Assembly: GCA_963932465.1 (NCBI GenBank)
Contig: OZ010795.1
Coordinates: 476,522,806 to 476,586,805, forward strand
DNA from: Maratus speciosus
Lineage: Eukaryota; Arthropoda; Arachnida; Araneae; Salticidae
Direction of reading: 5' to 3'
DNA: 64,000 nt
Shown: one piece after another, positions 9,577 to 22,076 of the stretch
Numbering within the stretch: the stretch's first letter is position 1
How the letters are laid out: each line of letters opens with the position of its first letter
Translations under genes and position numbers: made by a program
Notes under the pieces: model-generated
What the model was told of the DNA's origin: nothing
The model's input: the letters and a program-made list of their open reading frames with translations, nothing else
Databases searched by the model: none

Positions 9577-11920
9577 AAAAAAGTCCTTCCGGCCAGTGCC
9601 GGGAGGAAGAGGTAGCTTTCATAATCCTTATTTTAAAAAAGCCAACTTATATCATGCAAACACACGAAGCTCAATTTAGTGGAAACCGAATATAGGAGAT
9701 TCAATACTAATTTTTATCAATATAATGAATGAGAATTTCGCGAAATTAGTCAGCTTTATCCAAGCTGATTTTCTTTAAAGTAACTTATATTTGGCTGTCA
9801 AATTCGGCAATTTCTTAAAGTGCCTGTCATTTTAAGACAACATGGTGGAGGAGGCTAAGCAGTGAACTTGGTCGAGACCTTAGTAATTGCTGTGCACATG
9901 CTCACTCACATCGGAATCGGTTAATATATAGGAGTGCTGTCGCATGCAAAAAATCAGATTTTTCAAAATGTCACCCACAATAGAAATTGAAACTGCTATA
10001 TCTGAGCCATTTTTTAAGGTAAAGACAAACAAAAAATGCTCCTGAATCCTTATATCAAGATCAAATACTTAAGAAAGAAACCTTTTTCAATTTCTAATTT
10101 TTTTGCACCTCACTTTAAATATATATATATTTTTTAATTTAATGGCCGCCATTTTGAAACAAGATGGCTGATGAATCTGGCCAGCGAACTTGGTCGAGGT
10201 GTTGATGTATACTATCCACATGCATTCTTACATCGAAATAGGCGAATACGTGTGTTATCGCGTGACAAATACAAGATCGTTTCAAAATGTTAGCCATGCT
10301 AGAAATTCAAAGTGCTATAAATCAACCATTTTTTAAGATATCAACAAAAGAACAAATTTTCAGAAACAAAAACTGCTCCGGAATCTTTGTATCAACACCA
10401 AACACATAAAAAAAATCTTTTTCATTTTCCAATTTTTTAATAGCTCAATTTGAATTTTAAATTTAATTTTTTTTAAATGGCAACCCTTTTGAAACAAGAT
10501 GGCGAATGAAGCTGGCCAACGAACTCGGTCGAGACATTGGTATGTACTATGTACAGACCAAGTTACATCCAAATAGGTTCATAAATACGCCTGTTATCGC
10601 GTGACAAAAATCAGGTCGTTTTAAAATGTCAGCCACAAGAGAAATTCAAAATGCTATTACTCAGCCATTTTTTTTTTAGATATAGACGAAAGAAAAACTG
10701 TTCCGGAATCTTTGTATTAAGGTCAAACACATACAAAAAAAAATCTTTTTCATTTTCCAATTTTTTGGTATCTCATTTAATTTTTTTTATTTTTTAATTT
10801 TTTAAATGGCCGCCATTTTGAAACAAGATGGCGGATGAAGCTGGCCAACGAACTCGGTCGAGGTATTTGTATGTACTATGTACACACCAAGGTACATCCA
10901 AGTCGGTTCATAAATACGCCTGTTATTACGTGAGAAAAATCAGGACGTTTCAAAATGTCAGCCACGCTAGAAATTCAAAATGCTATAACTCAGCCATTTC
11001 TTAAGATATAGAGGAAACAAAAACTGCTCCCGAATCTTTTTATCAAGGTCAAACACATAAGAAGAAAATATTTTTTCAATTTTCAATTTTTGGTACCACA
11101 TTTCAAATTTAAATTTTTCTTAAAAATTTAAATGGCCGCCATTTTTAAACAAGATGACGGGTGAAGCTGGCCAACGAACCCGGTCGAGACATTGGTATGT
11201 ACTATGTATAAACGAAGTTACATCCAAATCGGTTCATAAATACGCCTTTTATCGCGTGACAAAATTCAGGACATTTCAAAATGTCAGCCACGCTAGAAAT
11301 TCAAAATGCTATAACTCAGCCATTTTTTAAGATATAGACGAAACAAAAACTGCTCCGAAATCTTTGTATAAAGGTCAAATACATAAGAAAAAAATATTTT
11401 TCCATTTTCAATTTTTTGGTACCACATTTCAAATTTCAAATTTTTAAATTTTTTTTAAATGGCCGCCATTTTGAAACAAAATGGCGGGTGAAGCTGGTCA
11501 ACGAACTCGGTCGAGAGATTGGTATGTACTATGTATAAACGAAGTTACATCCAAATCGGTTCATAAATACGCCTTTTATCGCGTGACAAAATTCAGGACA
11601 TTTCAAAATGTCAGCCACGCTAGAAATTCAAAATGCTATAACTCAGCCATTTTTTAAGATATAGACGAAACAAAAACTGCTCCGGAATCTTTGTATAAAG
11701 GTCAAATACATAAGAAAAAAATATTTTTCCATTTTTAATTTTTTGTACCACATTTCAAGTTTTAAATTTTTTTAAAAATTTTAAATGGCCGCCATTTTGA
11801 AACAAAACGGCGGATGAAGCTGGCCAACGAACTCGGTCGAGACATTGGTATGTACTATGTACATACCGAATTACATGGAAATCGGTTCATAATTACGGGA
11901 GTTACAGTGTGACATAGGTC

Positions 11921-11954
<34 letters not shown>

Positions 11955-12074
11955 TTTGAACGGAGGGTGGTTTCGGGGTCTGGGGGTCATGATCGATGAA
12001 AATATACCAAAATTTTTTGAAATCGCTTTCCTCCGAACGGCTGCAATAGGTAGCTTTTTTGTAAAGAAAGCTAC

Positions 12075-12080
<6 letters not shown>
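9577..12080 (+). mobile_element. 2.5-kb tandem-array element E1, copy 1
   Basis: A non-coding element also present at 16593-19108 (inverted) and 25998-28544. The 5' end is an A-run then GTCCTTCCGGCCAGTGCCGG, which folds as CCTTCCGGC/GCCGGGAGG with loop CAGT. Just inside is AGGTAGCTTTC (9610-9620). The body is a 326-bp tandem array, then a (TA)n run and a conserved tail of about 130 bp. It ends in a hairpin (AGGTAGCTTT with AAAGCTACCT) at 12047-12076, whose last arm is the inverse of the 5' AGGTAGCTTTC. Subterminal inverted repeats, a terminal hairpin and internal tandem repeats recall DINE-1/Helentron elements, but the family is unproven. Confidence 0.8.
9851..11900 (+). repeat. 326-bp tandem repeat array in element copy 1
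   Basis: The anchor GAAGCTGGCCAACGAACTCG or a variant falls at about 9851, 10173, 10508, 10837, 11163, 11490 and 11816, giving spacings of 322, 335, 329, 326, 327 and 326 bp. Units near the 3' end resemble each other most; the first units are more diverged. Each unit has a CCGCCATTTTG/CAAAATGGCGG-type inverted pair. Confidence 0.9.

Positions 12081-12120
<40 letters not shown>
12077..12120. repeat. Poly(A) tract, 44 bases
   Basis: Directly follows the end hairpin of element copy 1. The other two copies have only four or five A here, so it is a local expansion. Confidence 0.95.
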
Positions 12121-12122
<2 letters not shown>

Positions 12123-12640
12123 CAAAAACTTGCATGGAGATGGATCCATTAGAGAAAAAAAATAGCCTACAAAGCGTACAGCCCTCGAAATTCATTATTT
12201 ACTTTTCAAATTTATGATCGTATATCTGGTCCAATTTAAGCAACTTAAATTGGCATTAAGGCAACTGCGCCGTTTTTTAAAACAGATAATCTCAAGGCTA
12301 AGAACGAAAACAAAATCAAACAAATCCGCGTGCAAAATATGCGCAATAAACAGATGAATGTAGATATGTATATAAAAACATAACAACTTACCTTAGTTTT
12401 AAAGTATTCACTTACGTTTAGTAGGAAAAAACTAGATCAAAACAGCTAATTTTGGGTTTTTTTTAATTGTCTAAAAACAGCACGTCGCAGGGGAATTCTT
12501 CTTCTAATCATAAATTACTCCAGTCTGATGAGTAGGATTTCAGCGGTAGATGGCATCTCGGTCTGTAATTAACGGCAGAACTGCAACGGTCCATTTAAAT
12601 CGGCGGTCCAAATATGGCTACTCTCCCCTATATATATGTA
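12121..12640. other. Interval with no gene recognised
   Basis: Contains the inverted short repeat at 12600-12637 that matches 438-470. A GC-richer patch at about 12480-12610 has no recognisable coding sequence. Confidence 0.4.
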
Positions 12641-12896
12641 TATACACACAGTGCTAAAAAAAAATTAGGGGAGCAAGCAAAAAATGAAGAGAACAGTGCA
12701 AGACAGCCATGTATGGGCATAAAATGCATAGTACATGTGTATCGATGTGCAATGCAGAAAAAAAAACGCAAAAAAATTGTAAGGGAGCTTTTATTATTTG
12801 AAAAGATGGAAAGAAGATAAAAAGATGATTTAGGGCAACAATTTGGTTAGATGCAAATGATAAAAAAATGTATTATTTAGAAATGAAGCAAGATTT

Positions 12897-13012
12897 TTAA
12901 TATGGCGTGTGGTCTCCTCGAACAGCTGAGACTGGTGCATATGTGTTTTCCATGGATCCGATGAGATTATCGATAAGGCTTTGGGGGATACTGTCCCACT
13001 GCTCAAGAATTA
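12897..13012 (-). pseudogene. Tc1-like transposase, C-terminal remnant
   Basis: The minus strand from about 13012 reads LEQWDSIPQSLIDNLIGSM and then AVRGDHTPY before a stop. This is the conserved C-terminus of Tc1-family transposases (E-x-W-D-x-I-P, then L-I-x-S-M, ending in a Gly/His-Thr-x-Tyr motif). No catalytic domain remains upstream. CAGTGCTAAAAAAAAATTAG at about 12650 may be its terminal inverted repeat. Confidence 0.65.
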
Positions 13013-13147
13013 CTTAGTTGTTTCTTTTTTTTTTCTTCTATTTTAATCTTCATAAGGTAGTACATTGGCCTATACATTTTAAATAATATTTGGCTTATGT
13101 GGTGTTTGTGATTTCATATTATTGGTCATTTTAAATAATTTTCAATG

Positions 13148-13275
13148 GTATATATATATCAACATTTGAACGGAAGGGGGTTTCGGGGTCTGGGGGTCAT
13201 GATCGGTAAAAATATACCAAAATGTTTCGGAATCGCTTTTCTCCGAACGGCTGCAATAGGTAGCTTTTTGTTTTG
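13148..13275 (+). mobile_element. Solo tail fragment of element E1
   Basis: A short (TA)n run, then a sequence related to the tail of the 2.5-kb elements (GAACGGA, GGGGTCTGGGGGTCATGATC, CTCCGAACGGCTGCAATAGG, TAGCTTTTTG), without the tandem array or the final hairpin arm. It differs at several sites from the tails of copies 1-3, so it is an older or different subfamily. Confidence 0.8.
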
Positions 13276-14082
13276 CCTTGCTTCGTTTTGTTGTGGTCAT
13301 TTTCTGTGCGATTAGGTTTCTGAAAGTTGTTGTAATTAATCCAAGAAACAAAAAATATATGCAAAAAAAAAAAAAAAAAAATCATCACATATCTTTTAAG
13401 ATCAATGAAAAACAGATTCATTATAGACATAGCCGTTTACATTGTTTCCACTTCAGTAGATACAGGGAAAGAAGGTAAACTTACAAGATCAACATAACGG
13501 CTACCTTGAAACACAAGTTACAGAAAACTACTCTTCTTTTCAAACAATTCTGTCAGGCAAGACTATACCTTCCTTTTAACTTCATTCAAAGTAGTCGAAT
13601 CATTTGTTGGTAAACTTTGAAACTAATGTTGAAACCGCCAAGTGGTAGTATGACCAGCCCTGGCCGTATTACACCTAGTTATCTAATTAAAACAATTAAA
13701 AAATTATTGCATACCTCTAGTTATTAAAATAATGTTCCGTTTATTAATAATGTACTTTTACCAAATTAGGTCATGCTCTTAATAAGGCTATCAGCTTATC
13801 TTTTGTAGAATGGTATCGGCTCGATATAGGACTGCACATATCTGACAGTTAATGCGCCCTTGACACGCGCGGAGAGTTTCAACCATAGCCAATATCGTCT
13901 TCATTGTAATTTTAAGGCCATTAACCTTTTTGACACGCTGTTGTTAAAAACAGTAAGTAAACTTACATATGGAATCAACGTAAATAAATCATCGGATTTG
14001 ACAATATTTGCTTGATGTACAGGATAACTTGACTGCCTTTTAGACTATGTATATTAAAATATAATGTATTTGTAATACCGTT
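13276..14082. other. Interval with no gene recognised
   Basis: A short poly(A) run lies at about 13364-13381. No coding or structural feature recognised. Confidence 0.4.
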
Positions 14083-15177
14083 TTTGTTTAAAATTGGAAT
14101 ACAAGCATGCCAAATACAGAATTTCCCTAATAAGGTATCTCTACATTTGCCAAAAGACTCGTGTCTTAGATATGCAATTTAGTTCAAAGGGCAGGCAGTA
14201 TGCCCATACAGAATGTGTAGGACTGACTCAAATGGACACGGTTGTCTTTTTTGTTTAAAATTGAAATATGTGACAGAAGTCATTTAATAAGGTATTGCTT
14301 CATTTGCCAAAAGGATGGTGTTTTAGATATATGACTTAGTTCAAAGGGCAGGAAGTATGACCATACAGAATATGTAGGACTGACTCAAATGGACACAGTT
14401 ATCTTTTTTTGTTTGAAATTGAAATATGGGACAGAAGCCATTTAATAAGGTATTGCTTCATTTGTCAAAAGAATATTGTGTTAGATTTATGTCTTAGTTC
14501 AAAGGGCAGGGAGTATGTCCATGCAGAATGTGTAGGGCTGACTGGAATGGAGACTGATATCTTTTTTGTTTGAAATTGAAATATGTGACAGAAGTCATTT
14601 AATAAGGTATTGCTCCATTTGTCAAAAGAATGGTGTCTTAGATATATGTCTTAGTACAAGAGGCAGGGAGTATGCCCATGCAGAATGTTTAGAGCTGACT
14701 CAAATGGAGACGGTTATCTTTTTTGTTTGAAATTGAAGTATGCAAAATACAGAAGTCGTTTAATAAGATACTGCTTCTTTTGCCAAAAGAATGGTGTCTT
14801 AGATATGTGTCTTAATTCAAAGGGTGGGAAGTATGTCCATGCAGAATGTGTAGAACTGACTCAAATCGACACAGTTTACCTTTATCGTTTGAGATTGAAA
14901 TACAGTCGAACCTCGTTATCCCGACAATCTAAGGTCCAGGAAAAAGTGTCGTCATAAGCGGAGTGTCGCGGTAACCGGAGTTGAAAAAAATATGTTTATA
15001 AAAAGCTGTATTGTTAATTAATTTAGGACAATTTTAAATTCATAACTGATTTTACAGTTTTAAGCAATAAAACATTATTATTAAACAAATTATTAAACAC
15101 AAAAATTATTAAACAAAAACAATTAAATTAATAAACACAAAATAAAATTGAAAAAAAATAAAAGTCAGATTTATGAT

Positions 15178-15208
<31 letters not shown>

Positions 15209-16513
15209 GCATTAAATATTGATGAATTAAGATTTGCTTATCCCTAGATGTGCTTCCTTTTTTCAATGAATTGTAATCAATATTCGTTGTTTGAGAAATG
15301 AATGTTAGATAATTTCTGATCATTTCAGTGCAATGCAATGCTTCGGTTTTAGTCGGATGAAAAACGCCGCGTAACCACAAGAAAGCGCCGCCTGACCAGA
15401 ACAAAAAGACTGCGAGTAGGCTGATACGCCTATCTGGCGCTTAAGTGGGTCATTCATAGTGTCTGTGGGTTTATTTATTCAGATAAAGGATTAAAGTAAA
15501 ATTTCTCATTTATCTCAATGGGCATTTTAGACACTTTTGTGAAAAGTTTGGCTAAGAAATTTCTTACCGCTTAATTTCCGTGCTTATAATATGGATTAGG
15601 AAAAATGAGCAATTTTCCTAAATCGTCGGGATATCCGGAGTTGAAAATTATTCGACGACTTAATATCCGGAGTTTATTTACATTAAAACCCTATACAGAA
15701 AATCGGGACTTTGAAAAACTGACGTGAAAACCGGGTGTCGGAAAAACGAGGTTTGACTGTATGTGAAATGCAGAAGTAATTTAATAAGGTATTGCTTCAT
15801 TTGCCAAAAGAATGGTGTCTTAATTCAAAGTGCGGGAAGTATATCCATGCAGAATGTGTAGAACTGACCCAGATGGACACAGTTTTACCTTTTTTTTTAG
15901 ATTAAAATATGGAAAATACAGAAGCCATTTAATAAGATATTGCTTTATTTGCCAAAAGAATGATGTCTTAGATGTGTCTTAATTCAAAGTGCGGGAAGGA
16001 TGTCCATGCAGAATGTGTAGAACAGACTCAAATCGACACAGTTTTAACTTTTTTGTTTGAAATTGAAATATGTGAAATACAGAAGTAGATTAATAAGATA
16101 TATTGATTCATTTTCCAAAAGAATGGTGTCTTAGTTCAAAGTGCGGGAAGTATGTCCATCCAGAATGTGTAGAACTAACTCAAATGGACACAGTTGTACC
16201 TTTTTTGTTTCAGATTGAAATTTGTGAAATGCAGAAGTAATTTAATAAGGTATTGCCTTATTTGCTAAAAGAATGGTGTCTTAGATATGTGTCTTAGTTC
16301 AAAGTGCAGGTAGTAAGTCCACGTAGAATGAGTAGGGCTGACTGAAATGGACACAGTTACCTTTTTTATCTGAAATTGAAATATGTGAAATAAAAAAGTC
16401 CTCTAGTAAGGTATTGCTTCCTTTGCCAAATGAATGGTGTCTTAGATATACGTCTTTGTTCGAAGTGTAGGAAGTATGTCCATGCAGAATATGTAGGACT
16501 GACTCAAATAGAC
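14083..16513 (+). repeat. 158-bp tandem array derived from a PHD-like zinc-finger exon
   Basis: About ten units. The word GAATGTGTAG or a variant falls at about 14211, 14368, 14526, 14683, 14844, then after an insertion at 15852, 16011, 16163, 16326 and 16487 (spacing 152-163 bp). Translated in register, units share RYCFICQK, then VLDMCLNSK, KYVHAEC and LTQMDTV. Some units have SKCGKYVHAEC, which gives C-x2-C-x8-C-x4-C-x4-H-x2-C, the spacing of an extended-PHD-like zinc-binding motif. Most units have stops, so the array is not translated as a whole. The longest frame is about 14685-14957. Confidence 0.8.
14903..15759. mobile_element. Pogo/Tigger-like non-autonomous DNA transposon
   Basis: It starts CAGTCGAACCTCGTTATCCC and ends in the inverse of CAGTCAAACCTCGTTTTTCC, about 24 bp of terminal inverted repeat. 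TA flanks it on both sides (14901-14902 and 15760-15761). CAGT ends and a TA target are typical of the pogo/Tigger branch of Tc1-mariner. It interrupts one 158-bp unit; removing it restores the unit. There is no transposase frame. A poly(T) run lies at 15181-15208. Confidence 0.85.
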
Positions 16514-16592
16514 ACAGTTATCTTATTCTCTCGAAAAAGTAAATAACTTCATTTGAATTTCTTCCTAAAGTAATATTGACTTTATTTTGACT

Positions 16593-16719
16593 TTTAGGTA
16601 GCTTTCTTTACAAAAAAGCTACCTATTGCAGCCGTTCGGAGGAAAGCGATTTCAAAAAATTTTGGTATATTTTCATCGATCATGACCCCCAGACCCCGAA
16701 ACCACCCTCCGTTCAAAAT

Positions 16720-16765
<46 letters not shown>

Positions 16766-19108
16766 GACCTATGTCACACTGTAACTCCCGTAATTATGAA
16801 CCGATTTCGATGTAATTCGGTGTGTACATAGTACATACCAATGTCTCGACCGAGTTCGTTGGCCAGCTTCATCCGCCGTTTTGTTTCAAAATGGCGGCCA
16901 TTTAAATTTTAAAAAAAAATTTAAAACTTGAAATGTGGTACCAAAAAATTAAAAATGGAAAAATATTTTTTTCTTATGAATTTGACCTTTATACAAAGAT
17001 TCCGGAGCAGTTTTTGTTTCGTCTATATCTTAAAAAATGGCTGAGTTATAGCATTTTGAATTTCTAGTGTGGCTGACATTTTGAAACGTCCTGAATTTTG
17101 TCACGCGATAAAAGGCGTATTTATGAACCGATTTGGATGTAATTCGGTGTGTACATAGTACATACGAATCTCTCCACCGAGTTTGTTGTCCAGCTTCATC
17201 CGCCATTTTGTTTCAAAATGGCGGCCATTTAAATTTGTTTTAAAAATTTAAAATTTGAAATGTGGTACCAAAAAATTGAAAATGGAAAAATATTTTTTTC
17301 TTATGTATTTGACCTTTATACAAAGATTTCGGAGCAGTTTTTGTTTCGTCTATATCTTAAAAAATGGCTGAGTTATAGCATTTTGAAATTCTAGCGTGGC
17401 TGACATTTTGAAACGTCCTGAATTTTGTCACGCGATAAAAGGCGTATTTATGAACCGATTTGGATGTAACTTCGTTTATGCATAGTACATACCAATGTCT
17501 CGACCGGGTTCGTTGGCCAGCTTCACCCGCCATCTTGTTTAAAAATGGCGGCTATTTAAATTTTTAAGAAAAATTTAAATTTGAATTGTGGTACCAAAAA
17601 TTGAAAATTGAAAAAATATTTTCTTCTTATGTGTTTGACCTTGATAAAAAGATTCGGGAGCAGTTTTTGTTTCCTCTATATCTTAAGAAATGGCTGAGTT
17701 ATAGCATTTTGAATTTCTAGCGTGGCTGACATTTTGAAACGTCCTGATTTTTCTCACGTAATAACAGGCGTATTTATGAACCGACTTGGATGTACCTTGG
17801 TGTGTAAATAGTACATACAAATATCTCGACCGAGTTCGTTGGCCAGCTTCATCCGCCATCTTGTTTCAAAATGGCGGCCATTGAAAAAAATTAAATAATA
17901 AAAAAATTTAAATGAGATACCAAAAAATTGGAAAATGAAAAAGATTTTTTTTTGTATGTGTTTGACCTTAATACAAAGATTCCGGAACAGTTTTTCTTTC
18001 GTCTATATCTAAAAAAAAATGGCTGAGTAATAGCATTTTGAATTTCTCTTGTGGCTGACATTTTAAAACGACCTGATTTTTGTCACGCGATAACAGACGT
18101 ATTTATGAACCTATTTGGATGTAACTTGGTCTGTACATAGTACATACCAATGTCTCGACCGAGTTCGTTGGCCAGCTTCATTCGCCATCTTGTTTCAAAA
18201 GGGTTGCCATTTAAAAAAATTAAATTTAAAATTCAAAATGAGGTATTAAAAAATTGGAAAATGAAAAATATTTTTTTTATGTGTTTGGCCTTGATACAAA
18301 GATTCCGGAGCAGTTTTTGTTTCTGAAAATTTGTTCTTTTGTTGATATCTTAAAAAATGGTTGATTTATAGCACTTTGAATTTCTAGCATGGCTAACATT
18401 TTGAAACGATCTTGTATTTGTCACGCGATAACACACGTATTCGCCTATTTCGATATAAGAAGGCATGTGGATAGTATACATCAACACCTCGACCAAGTTC
18501 GCTGGCCAGATTCGTCAGCCATCTTGTTTCAAAATGGCGGCCATTAAATTAAAAAATATATATATATTTAAAGTGAGGTGCAAAAAAATTAGAAATTGAA
18601 AAAGGTTTCTTTCTTAAGTATTTGATCTTGATATAAGGATTCAGGAGCATTTTTTGTTTGTCTTTACCTTAAAAAATGGCTCAGATATAGCAGTTTCAAT
18701 TTCTATTGTGGGTGACATTTTGAAAAATCTGATTTTTTGCATGCGACAGCACTCCTATATATTAACCGATTCCGATGTGAGTGAGCATGTGCACAGCAAT
18801 TACTAAGGTCTCGACCAAGTTCACTGCTTAGCCTCATCCACCATGTTGTCTTAAAATGACAGGCACTTTAAGAAATTGCCGAATTTGGCAGCCAAATATA
18901 AGTTACTTTAAAGAAAAGCAGCTTGGATAAAGCTGACTAATTTCGCGAAATTCTCATTCTTTATATTGATAAAAATTAGTATTGAATCTCCTATTTCGGT
19001 TTCCACTAAATTTAGCTTCGTGTGTTTGCATGATATAAGTTGGCTTTTTTTAAATAAGGATTATGAAAGCTACCTCTTCCTCCCGGCACTGGCCGGAAGG
19101 ACTTTTTT
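16593..19108 (-). mobile_element. 2.5-kb tandem-array element E1, copy 2 (inverted)
   Basis: Reverse complement of copy 1 from end to end: terminal hairpin at 16596-16624, tail, (TA)n run at about 16721-16762, seven array anchors, and the 5' hairpin CCGGCACTGGCCGG region ending at 19108. With copy 1 it makes an inverted repeat with 2.5-kb arms round a 4.5-kb spacer. The sequences outside the two copies do not match, so these are separate insertions and not one inverted duplication. Confidence 0.8.
16864..18830 (-). repeat. 326-bp tandem repeat array in element copy 2
   Basis: CAGCTTC anchors fall at about 16864, 17191, 17518, 17844, 18173 and 18507, with a degenerate one near 18827. This is the same number and order of units as in copies 1 and 3. 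Confidence 0.88.
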
Positions 19109-20021
19109 CTACATAGTTATATCAGAAACTTAAAAAGTACAATTTCAATACACTTTCTTGTTTTTTTTTTCTATTTCGGTATAATAGCTATAAAATGTTT
19201 GTTAAGGAAACTTAAACCTTATACATAGTAAATTATAACATTATTTGGGAGATATACTCCTGAAAAGTGCACTTTAATATATCATTTGCTTAGAACGTTC
19301 CTGGCAAAAAATCAACAGCGACAAAACTATGCACGATTTAATATTGTAAAAATATGATTAAATTTTACGTTTAACACTTAAAAGGTTAAAGCTCATATAA
19401 CACATTTTAATGTGATCTGAATCCTTAGAGTGGCCTTATTTGGATACAGGTATCTTATTAAATTATCTGTTTTCATTTGGAATTGACATTTGCAATTTTA
19501 CAAATAATGATGATTTTACAAAAGACTTTGCTTTGACGTTACAAAAGACTTAACTTTGCTTTGTGGAGGTGTAATGCTATAACGAAAATTATTGTGTCTA
19601 GGACAATGACGCTCTAGGCAGTGCCAGCACTACTTCAAAAGACGCAATTACCAATTTATTTGAATGTGAATAATAGCCTGGAATTATTCAAGATTAAATT
19701 ATATTTGGCACAAAGAAAGGCGAATTTTTCAAAAATTTTGTTACAATATCTTTTGTATTTTTGAAGCTGTTAAATAAAGACCAGTTTTAATCGGTGTGAC
19801 ACACATTTTAACTAATAACTGAATTCTGAAGTTAGATGCTATTACAATTTTTATTTGCTTTGGTATGACCCTCACTCGCGTATTTTGTTCGTTGTTTGGA
19901 AAATTCGCAGACACCCTAAAAAAATTAACCCAATATAAAACACTATTATATATTTTCATTTTGCTTCGCCGATCAGTTTCTTAATAATAACAAATAATAA
20001 TAATGACGATATTGATAATCT
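19109..20021. other. AT-rich interval, nothing recognised
   Basis: No coding region or repeat family identified. Confidence 0.4.
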
Positions 20022-20880
20022 AATATATAAAAATGAAAATTTGTCTGTCTGTAATTCTATACAAATCCACAGTTTTGAAGCGAGAATTGTGACATTTTAC
20101 GTACAAGAAGTGTATTAAAACACGGCCGAGGCAACTAAAATAATACGGAATCGGAATAACTTATAGTTATTTTTTAATTAATAAAAAAACACAAATTTAG
20201 CACCAATTTACAATCAAATTTAAACATTTTTCGTTATAGCTGCTGCCAAAAATTAAAAATCCACAGTAAAATTCTTACCGCAACAATTACTTTTCTATTG
20301 CAACATTTTCATGTGAAAAAATGAAATAAATGGTTTGATGAAATAAAAAAAGGGGACTATAACATCATAACTTTTCTACTGCAAGATTTCCAAGTGAAAA
20401 ATGAAAATAAAATAAATAGTTTGACGAATTAAAAACCAAAGTGAATGTTACGTCATATTTTTTCTCTTTTATGATTTCCATGTGAAAAATTATAAATGAT
20501 TAATTAATTTGACGAACTAAAAAAATGGAATATTACGTCATATTCAAAATATAAAGGACGTGATGAATATATAACGTCATATAAGAGTGAAAAAATGTAT
20601 TGGAGCATGATAAAAACTGGATTATGGAAATATTGGCGGATTTTTACATTATTGCTCCAATGATGAATGGAAATAAGTTAATTTATATCTGTATTATTTT
20701 GCATCTGTTACATAAATTTATACATTTTTATATTAGGTTTTCCTTTAATTCATGTGTACAACACTTCAACAGTTTTTTATTATTATTTATTTATTTTTTA
20801 ATCTTGTATGTTAAATTTTGAAATTGGTTCTTCAAAACAAACATTATTAAAATTCCGGGCAACATTGGATTACTTTAAAT
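20022..20880 (+). mobile_element. Degraded Helitron-like element
   Basis: Starts TCTAATATATAAAAATGAAA and then TTTGTCTGTCTGT, the classic 5' end of many animal Helitrons. A weak 3' end may be CCGGGCAACATTGGATTACT at about 20854-20873, resembling the usual GGGCAACGCCGGGTAC hairpin, but the CTAG terminus is not preserved. No helicase is encoded. It contains about three imperfect 85-bp tandem units (20290-20545, each with a TTTCCATGTGAAAAAT-like word and ending near ACGTCATA). Confidence 0.5.
20290..20545 (+). repeat. Imperfect 85-bp tandem repeat
   Basis: Three related units inside the Helitron-like element, sharing TTTCTACTGCAAGATTTCCA-like starts, GTGAAAAAT, a TTTGACGAA-type word and ACGTCATA. 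Confidence 0.55.
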
Positions 20881-22074
20881 AGTAATAATAATAATATGTC
20901 TCGATTATTAATCAGTTTTATATCTTAATATGACTAAACTTGAACTGGCTATATTTCAATATGGTACAAATGAATCACACGTTTATTTTTCAACATTATA
21001 AAATTGAAAATTATATTTAATAAAAGTATCAGTATACAACATATCTAGCATATGTACGTTTATGTTTTGACATTTTACTCGAATTATTTATTCTTTCTTT
21101 AACAAGAACAAGAACTAGAAACATATTTTGTAAAAGGATTCAAAATCTTAATATTCTAGATTGTCACATTAAATTTTAATTGAACATTTTTAAAATGGTC
21201 CATGCATCCTATATGATATTTAAAGTGCCTAGCGATAATAAATTACTTTAGTATAGTTTACTTTAGTTTTATTTAAGTGTCTCCCAGAGGTATTCTTTTG
21301 AACAAGAAATTCAAAGCTCTTAATGAAGATCTAAAGTTTTATAAAGTGTTGAATTTTACTACTTTTATTAGATGTTTCAGGTAACCCTATGTATTTTACA
21401 GCATCCAATAATAAAATAGTTTATTTAGTTAACAAGTTTCAGTTTTATGTCAATAGTATAGAGTTTAATGCACTGAATTTTATATAAAATGCCCATTAGT
21501 TTCAGATATCAAAGAATACATACATATTTTGACAATATAATGTTCGCTTTAATAAATAAATACATTTAACGCCAAAGAAATAATTCATATTCTATTTATA
21601 TTCCAATAAATTGTAAAAAACATCGATTAGTCAGAATTATCTTGTCGTACTTAAAAAGGTAGCATTATAATTATCATTGTAATGATGAAAAAATACAGAA
21701 AAGAACATTTTTTTCTATCTAAAACAAAACAAAACGGTAAAAACAGTTAAATATATTCCTCAGTGCAAGTTTAATCCAAAACACTGCTACTTCTACTACT
21801 GTCGAACTAGGCATTTAAAATAAAAGCGACGTATGTGAAGAAAGTGACGGGAGTTAAATATATTTCTCTACTTAAGTTCAACCCAAGGCACTGCTACTTT
21901 TACTTTCAGCTACCTTAATATAATAAACTCTCCCATTTCAAACGAAGTGGCGCATTTGTATGAATGGAACAGCAATTAATAATAAAAATATTCTCTGACA
22001 ATGGCCGCAGGAATTGCAGGCCGAAAGTAGTAAGAAATTTTACATAAAATATATCTTTTTTAACTTGTAACATC
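20881..22074. other. AT-rich interval, nothing recognised
   Basis: No coding region. A loosely repeated ATATATTYCTC...CCAA/AGGCACTGCTACTT segment occurs near 21750 and 21855. Confidence 0.4.
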
Positions 22075-22076
22075 TA

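Noticed and set aside
12614..12820. 68-codon frame near the possible Tc1 end
   Set aside because: Lys-rich chance frame between the possible terminal repeat and the transposase remnant.
14685..14957. 90-codon frame as an intact zinc-finger gene
   Set aside because: It is one unit of a decayed tandem array that runs into a transposon insertion; neighbouring units have stops.
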